18,895 bases of DNA from Sphingobium sp. (lineage in GTDB: Bacteria; Pseudomonadota; Alphaproteobacteria; Sphingomonadales; Sphingomonadaceae): NCBI RefSeq assembly GCF_003248505.1, contig NZ_QFOA01000068.1:1-18895 (forward strand), read 5' to 3'. Below, one piece after another: positions 1 to 6,877 of this stretch. Numbering within the stretch: the first letter of the stretch is position 1; every line of letters starts with the position of its first letter. The notes under the pieces were generated by a model. The model had not been told where the DNA came from. It worked only from the letters and a program-made list of their open reading frames with translations, and did not search any database. Made by a program: the position numbers and the translations under genes.

Positions 1-1
1 T

Positions 2-199
2 GTTGTTTTCGCTTCGGCCAGCCTGATGGCCCTCGCCGCTTGCGGTGAGAAGCCGGCCAACGAAACCGCGAACGCTTCGAACGCCGTCGTCGAGAACGTC
101 GTCGAGAACGCCACCAACGCGGCCGAGAACGCTGCGAACGCCGCCAACGCTGCCGCCAACTCGGCGAACGTTGCTGCGAACGCTTCGAACGCGATGTAA
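2..199 (+). CDS. Asn/Ala-rich small lipoprotein, 3' part (5' end outside window)
   Basis: The reading frame is open from base 2 to the TAA at 197-199 and gives 65 residues. The visible N-terminal part reads as the hydrophobic end of a signal peptide running into a lipobox (LMALAAC, then GEK), so the protein is probably a lipoprotein with the lipidated Cys about 14 residues into the visible part. The mature part is almost only Ala, Asn, Glu, Val, Thr and Ser, built from repeated units such as NAAENAANAAN and NASNAV. There is no catalytic motif. The low-complexity, Asn-spaced helix-like repeat suggests a short envelope spacer or structural lipoprotein, but no family is recognised. It is followed at once by an intrinsic terminator, which supports a real gene end. 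The start codon lies upstream of the window. Confidence 0.7.
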   Translation, partial: VVFASASLMALAACGEKPANETANASNAVVENVVENATNAAENAANAANAAANSANVAANASNAM

Positions 200-223
200 T
201 CTTCGCGCAAGCGAGATTTTTGG

Positions 224-255
224 AAGGGCGGGCTGCATATGCGGCTCGCCCTTTT
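224..255 (+). terminator. Rho-independent terminator of the Asn/Ala-rich lipoprotein gene
   Basis: A long inverted repeat lies 25 nt after the TAA. AAGGGCG (224-230) pairs with CGCCCTT (247-253), and the arms continue inward through GC pairs to a GCATATGC centre. It ends in a run of four T (252-255). Confidence 0.8.
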
Positions 256-299
256 CAATTTGGGGCCTTCGCCGCGTGTGGCGATGATGTCATCAAGCT

Positions 300-548
300 C
301 TAAAAGCGCGACAGGCGCGGATCGTCGCTGCATACAAGTTCGTAGTCGCGTTCGCATTGCGGTTCCCCGGCAAGGATCGGCAGGCCGAGAAACTTGGATC
401 CACAAACGGTCTTTCGGGTCGTGAGCTTTTCCAGACATGACGGGCCTAATAACCATCCCGCCGGAAAGGTGCCGGCTTCTATGCTGTCGTCCAGAAACGC
501 CTGCATCTGCGCCACCAGCCGCTGCGATCGTGCATTTGCACCGAACAT
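300..548 (-). CDS. Hypothetical protein, 82 residues (doubtful)
   Basis: This ATG-to-TAG frame has a GAGGCAGG-like ribosome binding site just upstream of the ATG. The protein has a plausible globular composition: an amphipathic N-terminal helix (RLVAQMQAFLDDSIEAGTFP), then a Cys-containing C-terminal half ending DDPRLSRF. It has four Cys, no membrane segment and no signal peptide. Third-position GC is lower in the first half than in the gsp genes. No family is recognised. It is the only plausible gene between the terminator at 224-255 and the tRNA. It could be an old or fast-evolving accessory gene, or a chance frame. Confidence 0.4.
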   Translation of the reverse strand: MFGANARSQRLVAQMQAFLDDSIEAGTFPAGWLLGPSCLEKLTTRKTVCGSKFLGLPILAGEPQCERDYELVCSDDPRLSRF

Positions 549-617
549 GCCTGCCTCATCGTCGAATCATGTCTGGCAAAGGGTGTCGCCCCATCGACTT
601 AATGTCTACTCAATAAG

Positions 618-643
618 TTGAGAATTGCGGCGAACGGTATAAT
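618..643 (+). promoter_or_regulatory. Probable sigma-70 type promoter for tRNA-Pro
   Basis: A perfect -10 hexamer TATAAT lies at 638-643, about 64 nt upstream of the mature tRNA. A TTGAGA at 618-623 could be the -35, but the 14-nt spacer is shorter than the usual 16-18 nt, so the -35 is uncertain. The sequence around 609-622 is also a short inverted repeat (CTCAA/TTGAG). The -10 is the firm part of this call. Confidence 0.45.
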
Positions 644-706
644 CTTTGCGGGCAACGACGAGCGCCGTTGCGTTATCCGCCGCAAGACCCTAAGGGCAGC
701 GGCGGC

Positions 707-786
<80 letters not shown>

Positions 787-824
787 CTCTCAGACATGGG
801 TCTAGCCGGCAGCTTGCCGCTCGA

Positions 825-1571
825 TCAGATGCGCAGCAAAGCGCTGGCGGCGATCCAGCCGGGTATCGCCGCGACAGCAAGGAACGTGCCGAGCGGCAGA
901 CGTGCCTTGGCCGATGTTGCGCGGCCCGTGGCGAGAGCGATGGCGAGTCCCATCGATGCTGCCGACAGCAGAATGAACGGCAATGCCTGCCAGCCGAACC
1001 AGGCCCCGAGCGCGGCGAGCAGCTTAGCGTCACCCAATCCCAAGCCGTCCCGTCCGCGCAGCCGGCGATAGACCAGCGATAGAAACAGCAGCGCTCCATA
1101 TCCCGCCGCAGCGCCGATGACACGGTCGGCAAAGGCCGCCGGGGTTAACCATGGCCCAACGGTCAGCCCCAGAAAAGCGAGGGGAAGCGTCAAGGCATCG
1201 GGCAACCAGAAGTGCCGCCAATCGAGGATTGCGAGCGTCAAAAGCAGCCAGCCGAGCAAGGCCCAGCCCGCGCCTTCCATGCCGGGGGACAAGGCAGCAG
1301 CCAAGACACCGATGGCAGCGCAACTCAGTTCGACCGAAAAATGCAGCGAATCGATCGGCGTTCCGCAGGTCCGACACTTGCCTCCGCTGGCAAGCGCGCT
1401 CACCAACGGAACCAACTCGTGGGGTCCGAGCACTCGCCCACATCCGTCGCAGGAGGATCGCCCGCGCATCACGCTCCTGCCTTGCGGCCAGCGGAGGATG
1501 AGAGTGGCAAGGAAGCTGCCGGCTACAAGTCCGGCGAGGCCACCGAGCAGCAGCGCTGGGCCGAAAGTCAC
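825..1571 (-). CDS. gspO: Prepilin peptidase / N-methyltransferase of the T2SS
   Basis: This inner-membrane aspartyl protease cleaves the leader peptides of the pseudopilins GspG-K and methylates the new N-terminus. The 248-residue protein has the N-terminal membrane segment (GLVAGSFLATLILRWP), the paired zinc CxxC motifs (C41/C44 and C66/C69), and the two aspartate signatures of the family: LDWRHFWLPD at 116-125 and GLGDAK at 178-183. Several further hydrophobic helices follow. It is shorter than the usual 280-290 residues, and the normally conserved Asn after GSFL is Ala here. It is the last gene of the operon and its ATG overlaps the gspN stop by 4 nt. Having the peptidase inside the operon suggests that it serves this T2SS specifically. 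Confidence 0.95.
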   Translation of the reverse strand: MTFGPALLLGGLAGLVAGSFLATLILRWPQGRSVMRGRSSCDGCGRVLGPHELVPLVSALASGGKCRTCGTPIDSLHFSVELSCAAIGVLAAALSPGMEGAGWALLGWLLLTLAILDWRHFWLPDALTLPLAFLGLTVGPWLTPAAFADRVIGAAAGYGALLFLSLVYRRLRGRDGLGLGDAKLLAALGAWFGWQALPFILLSAASMGLAIALATGRATSAKARLPLGTFLAVAAIPGWIAASALLRI

Positions 1572-2290
1572 AATGTGCCTTCGACCTTCAGCAAGCGAGT
1601 CGCCCCGGCCTGGGCAAAACCGGCCTGCTCCAGCGCTGCCGCCAGCGTCGCATCGGCGGTTTCGACCCGCATTTCCGCGACATACCGCCCCGAGCGCCAG
1701 AGCCGCAGGTCGATCCTTTCGAGGCCGGACTGGCTGACGAGCGGCAGGAGCAAGGCATCGCCGTCACACGTCACGACGCCGCTCAAGCCCTGCGACAGGT
1801 TGAGGCCGGGAAACTTCCCCGCCATTCGTGCGCGCACGCGGCCTTCCGCATGACCGCACCGGTCTTGCGCGAAATAGCCGCTGACATCCTCCAGCATCAG
1901 GCTGGAAACGGGCAACGGCGCAAATGTGCGTCCGAGCGGCACAACGCCAGTCACGTCGTCGATACCGATCCGACCGAAACCGACGGTCAGAGCGCCGCGC
2001 ACATCGTCGGGAAGCCCCTTCGTCCGCGCAATGTCTAAACGCACGCGTCCGGTCAGCAAGGCAAGGGGCGACACGCCCGCACGCACCGTGCCGAGCGGCA
2101 TCCGCCCCAGCATCAACTGGTCTATTCGTCCGCTCCAGATCGTTCCGCGCACTTCGCGCGCGGCAACGCCCAGCCGTTCCAATCCCGCCAGCCCCAATGC
2201 CAGTCGCAGCGGCAGGAACGCCGCCAGGCCGAGCAGCAATGTTGCCACCAAAGCGATGCGCATCTGCCGAGACAGTTTCAGCCCCATCAT
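1568..2290 (-). CDS. gspN: Type II secretion system protein N
   Basis: A 240-residue protein with one N-terminal membrane segment (about residues 10-32, MRIALVATLLLGLAAFLPLRLALGL region) and a beta-rich periplasmic part. The GspN pattern is visible: REVRGTIWSGRIDQLMLGRMPLG followed by an LDIA... strand, and a later segment with paired Cys (RCGHAEG, VVTCDGD). GspN occurs in only some T2SS operons and its exact role is not settled; it belongs with the inner-membrane platform. It starts ATGATG and its first ATG overlaps the gspM stop by 4 nt. Its own stop overlaps the gspO start by 4 nt. Confidence 0.88.
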   Translation of the reverse strand: MMGLKLSRQMRIALVATLLLGLAAFLPLRLALGLAGLERLGVAAREVRGTIWSGRIDQLMLGRMPLGTVRAGVSPLALLTGRVRLDIARTKGLPDDVRGALTVGFGRIGIDDVTGVVPLGRTFAPLPVSSLMLEDVSGYFAQDRCGHAEGRVRARMAGKFPGLNLSQGLSGVVTCDGDALLLPLVSQSGLERIDLRLWRSGRYVAEMRVETADATLAAALEQAGFAQAGATRLLKVEGTL

Positions 2291-2775
2291 CGCGCCTCCC
2301 CCCGCACCAGAACCGCCTGCACCGACACGCTGCCTGCCGTGGGAGACGGCCGTACAGCCATGGTGTCGACTCGCACGTCCTGGCCCTCCAGCCGTGCCAG
2401 CCAGGAAAAGAGCGCCACGGGCCGGACCGAAGCGATGGCTATTTCTATTCGGTTCGCGCCCTGTGCCTGCGCGCGCTCCAGCGTCAAGCCTGCCTCTCCC
2501 GCGCCCTGCCCCACATATTGATCGAGCGGCGTCGCGGGTCCGGGGGCGGCGGGGTTACGCGGCAGAGTGCGCAATTGCTTGACCGCAGCGCGAACCGCCG
2601 CGCTACGATCGGTCGCGTCGAGCAACGACTGGCGCGCATTGCGCTGAGCCCGGTCGAGCGGCAGCGCTATGCCCAGCCACAGGATGACGGCGGCAAACAG
2701 CGCGAACATGACGCCCAACATCCAGCGCTCGCGGGGAGAGCGGTCGGTCCAGAAAGTTGCGATCCGGGTCATCAT
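2287..2775 (-). CDS. gspM: Type II secretion system inner-membrane protein M
   Basis: A 162-residue bitopic protein. It has a short cytoplasmic tail with SPRERWML (a typical GspM motif just before the membrane), one membrane helix at about residues 19-40, a coiled-coil-like stretch (DRAQRNARQSLLDATDRSAAVRAAV region), then a ferredoxin-like periplasmic domain ending VSVQAVLVRGEAR. GspM pairs with GspL in the assembly platform. The ATG at 2775 overlaps the gspL stop by 4 nt; a second ATG directly follows at 2772 and could be used instead. The open frame runs further upstream, but that part is the gspL shadow frame. Confidence 0.9.
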   Translation of the reverse strand: MMTRIATFWTDRSPRERWMLGVMFALFAAVILWLGIALPLDRAQRNARQSLLDATDRSAAVRAAVKQLRTLPRNPAAPGPATPLDQYVGQGAGEAGLTLERAQAQGANRIEIAIASVRPVALFSWLARLEGQDVRVDTMAVRPSPTAGSVSVQAVLVRGEAR

Positions 2776-3890
2776 GGGCGCACCGTGATATCGGCGAGCG
2801 TGCGCCCGCCCGGGTCTTGCGAAGGAGTTGCGGTGATCGTGAAACCGGCGGCCTGCAGCGCCAGCAGAACGGTGTTGATGTCGTCTGCCTTGGCCGCCGC
2901 AATCGTGGCGCGGACCATCCCGTCGGGATCGCGCGACAGGCTGGTGAGCGAAACGCCGGGCGCATCCTGCATCGCGGCGAACAGGGCGGCAACCGGTGCC
3001 GTGAAGGCACGGCTGCCTGCTCCGCGTGCGGCGAGGCGGCTTTCCAGCTCGGTCAGCGCCTGTCCTGCGTCGGTCGCGCCGGGCAGCACCTGTTGCGCCA
3101 ATGTCAGGCTGTCGCGGTCGAGCCGAGCGGCGGCCAGATGCTGTTTGACGATCGGTGTCAGCGCGGTGGCCAGGCATAGTAGCAGGACAAGCGCGCTCAA
3201 GAGGACGATGCGGCCCAATCGCTGCTTGTCGATGGTCGGGCGGACGCGCTTGGCGAAATCGCCCTGACGCAGATCGAGCGGAGGGGTGTCCAGCGCCGCG
3301 ATCGCCCGGCTTTCGACAGTATCGGGCGACAGGTCCGTTATCGTCGATTCACCGGTCAGGGCTGGGAAAGCCATGTCCTGGGTCAACGCCATGTCGCATC
3401 CGCGCAAGACCGCCTCGCCCGCGACGGTGCCGCGCGTGAAGCCGGTTTCAGGTTCGGGCAGCAGTAGCGGCGCGGGCACGATCGTATCCGGGTCCAGCCC
3501 GTGATGCTGCGCCCAGAGCAGCCAGGCCTGCATGTCGGCGCGGGCGGCGACCGCCACGATATGCGGCTTTGCCGGATCTGCATTGCCATCGGTCGCGGCG
3601 AAAAGCTGGTCCGGGGGGAGCACCGCACCTGTCAGGGCGGCAAGGCGCGCCGCCGCCCGCCCCTGCCGGACGGGAAGATCGGGATGCGCGATCCAGTGCA
3701 GCGTCACCATGGCGGCGGGGGGAACGAGCATCACCCGCGCCTTGTCGGGCAAGGCGGATATCCCGCACGCGGCCAGCCAGTCGGCGCCCTCGCCCGACTG
3801 CACCGCAGCCCCTTCCACCACGCGCGTCCAGCGGCACGGTCTATCCGCGTCTTCCGACAGATAAAGGATCAGGGCGTCCCGGCTGCTCAT
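2772..3890 (-). CDS. gspL: Type II secretion system protein L (GspE-binding platform protein)
   Basis: A 372-residue protein. The cytoplasmic N-terminal part (about 1-220) has the actin-like fold pattern of GspL and would recruit the ATPase GspE. One membrane helix lies at about 226-246 (IVLLSALVLLLCLATAL). The periplasmic ferredoxin-like domain follows at about 250-372 and would pair with GspM. The start at MSSRDALILY was chosen because its ATG overlaps the gspK stop by 4 nt and the sequence upstream of it in frame is not GspL-like. Length is close to the usual 380-400 residues. Confidence 0.92.
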   Translation of the reverse strand: MSSRDALILYLSEDADRPCRWTRVVEGAAVQSGEGADWLAACGISALPDKARVMLVPPAAMVTLHWIAHPDLPVRQGRAAARLAALTGAVLPPDQLFAATDGNADPAKPHIVAVAARADMQAWLLWAQHHGLDPDTIVPAPLLLPEPETGFTRGTVAGEAVLRGCDMALTQDMAFPALTGESTITDLSPDTVESRAIAALDTPPLDLRQGDFAKRVRPTIDKQRLGRIVLLSALVLLLCLATALTPIVKQHLAAARLDRDSLTLAQQVLPGATDAGQALTELESRLAARGAGSRAFTAPVAALFAAMQDAPGVSLTSLSRDPDGMVRATIAAAKADDINTVLLALQAAGFTITATPSQDPGGRTLADITVRP

Positions 3891-4876
3891 GCACTGCCGC
3901 CCCAGTTGGTGCGCACGATGCGGACAGGGCCCTGTCGCGCATCGATCAGCGCGCGCTCCACCACCTGCGTTCCCCCCACAGTCACCGAAATCGTCACTCC
4001 AAAAAAAACGGTCGTCAACTTGACCTGTTCCTGCACGTCCATAGGCGGGGTCAAGCCGGCACGCGATGGCTCCTGCCAGAAGCGGTTGGTGCTGCCGTAA
4101 CCGTCCGCCGGGCGCCTTGCCAGCCATTGCCGCGCCTGCGCAACACTCAACCGGCCCGGCAGAAGCATGGCGAGAAGCGGCCCCTGATCGGGCAGCAGCG
4201 TATTGACGTTGATGGGCGAAAGCGTCGCGACCGGCAGGGCGCATATCCATGGCCGCACGACATCGTAGATGGCGGGCGTGATTCCGGCGACCGCGCGCAG
4301 TTCGCTGGGGTCGACCATCAGGCGATTGGCCGCGCGATAAGGGCGCGGTGCCTGCGCATAGGTTTCGTCCTCCGCCCCGCCGGGCTGCGGTACGCTGTCG
4401 CTGTCGATCCAGTCGGCCAGCCCCGCCGCCGCGCCCTGCGCCTGCCGCGCATCGACACCCAATGCCTGGAGCAACGCCTGAAACTGGGTGACGCCTGCGG
4501 GCCGCACGGCAAGTGCCGCTTCGCTCTCGCCAGCGACGACGCTATTGAGGTTGAAGCAGTTTCCGGCGTCGGTGACCTGCGCGGTGGCGATGCCGCCGGG
4601 CACCGGGATGGTCTGGGGCGTTCCGATCCATCCTCCGGCAAGCGTCATCTTCGCCGGGTTCGCCGCGACCAGGTCCTGTATGCGAAGCCGTGCGACGGCC
4701 ATCCCGGCGTCGGCATAGGCGCGCGCCTGATCGACCGCACCGCCATTGCCCGTCATCCGCGTGGCAAGAGCCACTCGTTCCAACGCGGTCGACGCGACGA
4801 CCGACATGACCGCGACCAATAGCAGGACGGTCAGCAAGGCCGCGCCCTCCTCTCCTTTCCTGCGGGGATCAGGCAC
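3887..4876 (-). CDS. gspK: Minor pseudopilin K (tip of the T2SS pseudopilus)
   Basis: The prepilin-like N-terminus reads RRKGEEG followed by AALLTVLLLVAVM. Cleavage after G11 leaves a mature protein with Thr, not Glu, at +5; lack of Glu5 is normal for GspK and fits its place at the tip. A large alpha-helical domain follows, with the family pattern (ADAGMAVARLR near the start, then FNLNSVV, GLADWIDSDS and INVNTL). The GTG start at 4876 is favoured because AGGAG sits about 6 nt upstream and no nearer ATG exists; it overlaps the gspJ stop by 8 nt. The 329-residue length is typical. Confidence 0.92.
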   Translation of the reverse strand: MPDPRRKGEEGAALLTVLLLVAVMSVVASTALERVALATRMTGNGGAVDQARAYADAGMAVARLRIQDLVAANPAKMTLAGGWIGTPQTIPVPGGIATAQVTDAGNCFNLNSVVAGESEAALAVRPAGVTQFQALLQALGVDARQAQGAAAGLADWIDSDSVPQPGGAEDETYAQAPRPYRAANRLMVDPSELRAVAGITPAIYDVVRPWICALPVATLSPINVNTLLPDQGPLLAMLLPGRLSVAQARQWLARRPADGYGSTNRFWQEPSRAGLTPPMDVQEQVKLTTVFFGVTISVTVGGTQVVERALIDARQGPVRIVRTNWGGSA

Positions 4877-5549
4877 CAGCGTCTCCTGCCGGGTCTGGAC
4901 GTTCGGGCGGGCCTGGCGCGACCAGAAAGCGCAGCGTGACCGGGGGTTCGCCGGTGCGCGCGATTGCCATTTCCACCGCGCGGGGGAGAAGGTCCGGCTG
5001 CGTCGGGGTCCAGTCGGGTCGCCACTTGCCCTGCGCGTCGCGAAACCGCAACGCGACCGTTTCGACATGGTCGAGCAGCGCGGCGGGATCGTCGCCCGCC
5101 GCGCCATCCAGCTGCGCATAGGTTCGCCGTTCCAATCGGCCCTGCCGCACCCAATATTCGACCTTTTGCAAGGACGGGCGCGGCAGGTCGCCCAGATTGT
5201 CCCAGCCGCCGCGCACAAATTGCAGGATCGGCCGTGCCTCCCCTTCGCCATGTGCCCAGAAAGCCGGCGCGAGCGTGCCTGTTTCGGTCCGGGTGACGCG
5301 CGCGACCGCCTGCCCCAGGTCCGCCGTCAGCGCGCCTCCCGCCCTCTGCACTGCGGCCATGTCATCGAGCCGGGCCTTGACCTGCGCCTGCGCCGATACG
5401 CTGTTGCCAAGCAGCATTACCCCGGCGGCAGCCAGCATCGCAAAGATCGTCAACGCGACAAGCATTTCGATCAGCGTGAAGCCGTGTTCGGCGGAACGCA
5501 TCGAAGACATGAAGCCGTTTTCGGCATGGCGGCGGCGGTCATCGGTCAT
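4869..5549 (-). CDS. gspJ: Minor pseudopilin J
   Basis: A type IV prepilin leader ends SAEHG, followed by FTLIEMLVALTIFAML, with the +5 Glu in place. The rest is the GspJ beta-rich domain (QFVRGGWDN, VEYWVRQGRLERRTYAQLD). GspJ forms the tip complex with GspI and GspK. The start chosen at 5549 overlaps the gspI stop by 4 nt and gives a 23-residue leader. That leader also holds an upstream look-alike, AENGF at residues 9-13. Internal ATGs at residues 14 and 17 would give an ordinary short leader and cannot be ruled out. The mature protein is the same either way. Confidence 0.92.
   Translation of the reverse strand: MTDDRRRHAENGFMSSMRSAEHGFTLIEMLVALTIFAMLAAAGVMLLGNSVSAQAQVKARLDDMAAVQRAGGALTADLGQAVARVTRTETGTLAPAFWAHGEGEARPILQFVRGGWDNLGDLPRPSLQKVEYWVRQGRLERRTYAQLDGAAGDDPAALLDHVETVALRFRDAQGKWRPDWTPTQPDLLPRAVEMAIARTGEPPVTLRFLVAPGPPERPDPAGDAGA
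5474..5498. repeat. 25-nt repeat in gspJ, identical to 6741-6765 in gspG
   Basis: The bases coding for the last part of the leader and the cleavage site (RSAEHGFT) are identical over 25 nt in gspJ (5474-5498) and gspG (6741-6765). A third copy with one mismatch, 21 nt long, lies at 6781-6801 in the gspG leader. Core sequence on the + strand: GAAGCCGTGTTCGGCGGAAC. Confidence 0.85.
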
Positions 5550-5908
5550 TCGACCGCCCGCACGAAACTGAGCGCGGAAGGGGATGCGCCCGGCTGCCCA
5601 TCGACGATGAGATCGACTTGCAGCAGCCGCCTGTCGTCCATCGGCCTGACCGCGCGCCGCCAGTGCCAACGCCGCCCGCCATTTGTAACGTTGCCCTCCG
5701 CTTCGCCGATGGCAGGCGGGATCGGATCGGTCTGCACCTCGACCATCAGGTTGCGCGCGACGATCTGGCCCAGCGCCTTGCTGTCGAGATCGGCGGCGGT
5801 CCGCAGCGTCACGCCCTGAAGCCGCACAAGCGCCAGCGCCGCCAGGCTGAACACCGCCAGCGCGACCAGCATTTCCAGCAGGGTAAACCCGGCCTCTTCC
5901 CTATCCAC
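5546..5908 (-). CDS. gspI: Minor pseudopilin I
   Basis: A short leader (DREEAG) is followed by FTLLEMLVALAVFSLAAL, the classic pseudopilin N-terminal helix with Glu at +5. The remainder (about 113 residues mature) has the GspI pattern, including RNLMVEVQ and a C-terminal VDLIVDGQ strand. It nucleates the tip complex with GspJ and GspK. The start is taken as GTG at 5908, which has AAAGG upstream and overlaps the gspH stop by 8 nt, like the gspJ/gspK junction. A TTG at 5935 would add nine residues to the leader and is the alternative. Confidence 0.9.
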   Translation of the reverse strand: MDREEAGFTLLEMLVALAVFSLAALALVRLQGVTLRTAADLDSKALGQIVARNLMVEVQTDPIPPAIGEAEGNVTNGGRRWHWRRAVRPMDDRRLLQVDLIVDGQPGASPSALSFVRAVE

Positions 5909-6371
5909 CGACCGTGACCTTTCCCGCCATGTCAACGGATACCGCCACGCGCTCGCCCTCGCGCGCGAGCGTGACGGTCAGCGGATCGGTGGGGAGGCCG
6001 GTGCCGTCGAAAGCGATCTGCTGTCTGCCGTCCCGGCCGACGAGGGCGCGCGTTCCGCTTTTCCAGTCGGTGTCGGTGAAGGGTTTTTCGGAGAACGGGA
6101 CCCACGCCTGTCCATCGCGCCGCTCGAAGCCATAGCCAGAAGCGGAAACCCACAGGCCCATGGGGCGCGCCGTCACGACCGCTTCGTCGCGCGCGGCGGC
6201 GACGCGCGCGGCGAAGCGGTCGGCATCCTCCACCACCCGTCCACGCGGATCGGGGATGGCAAGCACGACGGCCGCCGAAATGAAGCCGATGATCGTCAGG
6301 ACGACCATCAGCTCCAGCAGCGTAAAGCCGGACTGCCCGCGATCAAAGCGCGCTGGAGTGGATGTCCGCAT
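5901..6371 (-). CDS. gspH: Minor pseudopilin H
   Basis: The leader ends GQSG at residue 15, followed by FTLLELMVVLTIIGF with Glu at +5. The C-terminal domain shows the GspH pattern: ARDEAVVTARPMGLWVSASGYGFERRDGQ, a DTDWKSG loop, then IAFDGTGLPTDPLTVTLAREGE. It is a minor pseudopilin that links the tip complex to the GspG filament. The ATG at 6371 is the nearest ATG before the prepilin motif and overlaps gspG by 29 nt. The frame stays open upstream, but those residues are gspG in another frame. Final length is 156 residues. Confidence 0.92.
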   Translation of the reverse strand: MRTSTPARFDRGQSGFTLLELMVVLTIIGFISAAVVLAIPDPRGRVVEDADRFAARVAAARDEAVVTARPMGLWVSASGYGFERRDGQAWVPFSEKPFTDTDWKSGTRALVGRDGRQQIAFDGTGLPTDPLTVTLAREGERVAVSVDMAGKVTVGG

Positions 6372-6867
6372 TCTCGTTCTCGCCGCCCGGCTGGCCGTCC
6401 GCGCCCAGCGAGCTGATGTCGAAAGCACCCTTGCTGCCCGGCACCGTATAGACATAGGCGCGCCCCCACGGATCCTGGGGCAGCTTCTTGATATAGCCGC
6501 CGCGGCGGTAGCGCTGCGGCTGCGGGAGGGACGGCGGGGGGGCGACGAGCGCCTGCAAGCCGTCGGAGGCGGAGGGATAGGACAGGTTGTCGAGCCTGTA
6601 CTGCTCCAGCGCCTGCTCGATGGTGGAAATGTCCGCCTTCGCCTTCTCCACGCGCGCGGTGTCGGTCGCGGGAATGACGTTGATCGCCACGATCGTCGCG
6701 AGCAGGCCGATGATGACGATGACCACCATCAGTTCGACCAGCGTGAAGCCGTGTTCGGCGGAACGTTCGTCGAAGAAATTGAAGCCGTGCTCGGCGGAAC
6801 GCCCCTTGCAGGCCGTGCCCTCTTCTCCTTCATGTGCCTTAACGGCAGGATTATTGCGATTAGGCAT
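6343..6867 (-). CDS. gspG: Major pseudopilin G, with duplicated leader site
   Basis: The main subunit of the T2SS pseudopilus. The true processing site is at RSAEHG/FTLVELMVV (G40, F41, Glu45), followed by the long hydrophobic helix. The C-terminal half matches the family closely, with YPSASDGLQAL, KKLPQDPWGRAYVY and the calcium-loop region SLGADGQPGGENENADI. The leader is odd. At 40 residues it is several times the usual length, and it holds a second copy of the site, RSAEHG/FNFFD at residues 23-33. The ATG at 6867 has GGAG 6 nt upstream and there is no later in-frame start before the site. It begins 10 nt after the gspF stop and is one of the few operon junctions without overlap. Confidence 0.95.
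   Translation of the reverse strand: MPNRNNPAVKAHEGEEGTACKGRSAEHGFNFFDERSAEHGFTLVELMVVIVIIGLLATIVAINVIPATDTARVEKAKADISTIEQALEQYRLDNLSYPSASDGLQALVAPPPSLPQPQRYRRGGYIKKLPQDPWGRAYVYTVPGSKGAFDISSLGADGQPGGENENADIHSSAL
6741..6801. repeat. Tandem copy of the prepilin cleavage-site sequence in gspG
   Basis: Two copies of the cleavage-site coding sequence (6741-6765 and 6781-6801) lie 36 nt apart, in frame, so the protein carries RSAEHGF twice with 12-residue spacing. The two copies differ by one base (GTGTTCGG against GTGCTCGG). Confidence 0.85.
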
Positions 6868-6877
6868 AGAGTCTCCG

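Noticed and set aside
807..819. CGGCA/TGCCG hairpin as terminator of the gsp operon
   Set aside because: Only 5 bp with a 3-nt loop and no T-run on the - strand.
1924..3267. A 447-codon open frame on the + strand opposite gspM/gspN
   Set aside because: Arg/Pro/Ala-rich composition typical of antisense frames in high-GC DNA; the opposite strand encodes well-conserved Gsp proteins with overlapping starts.
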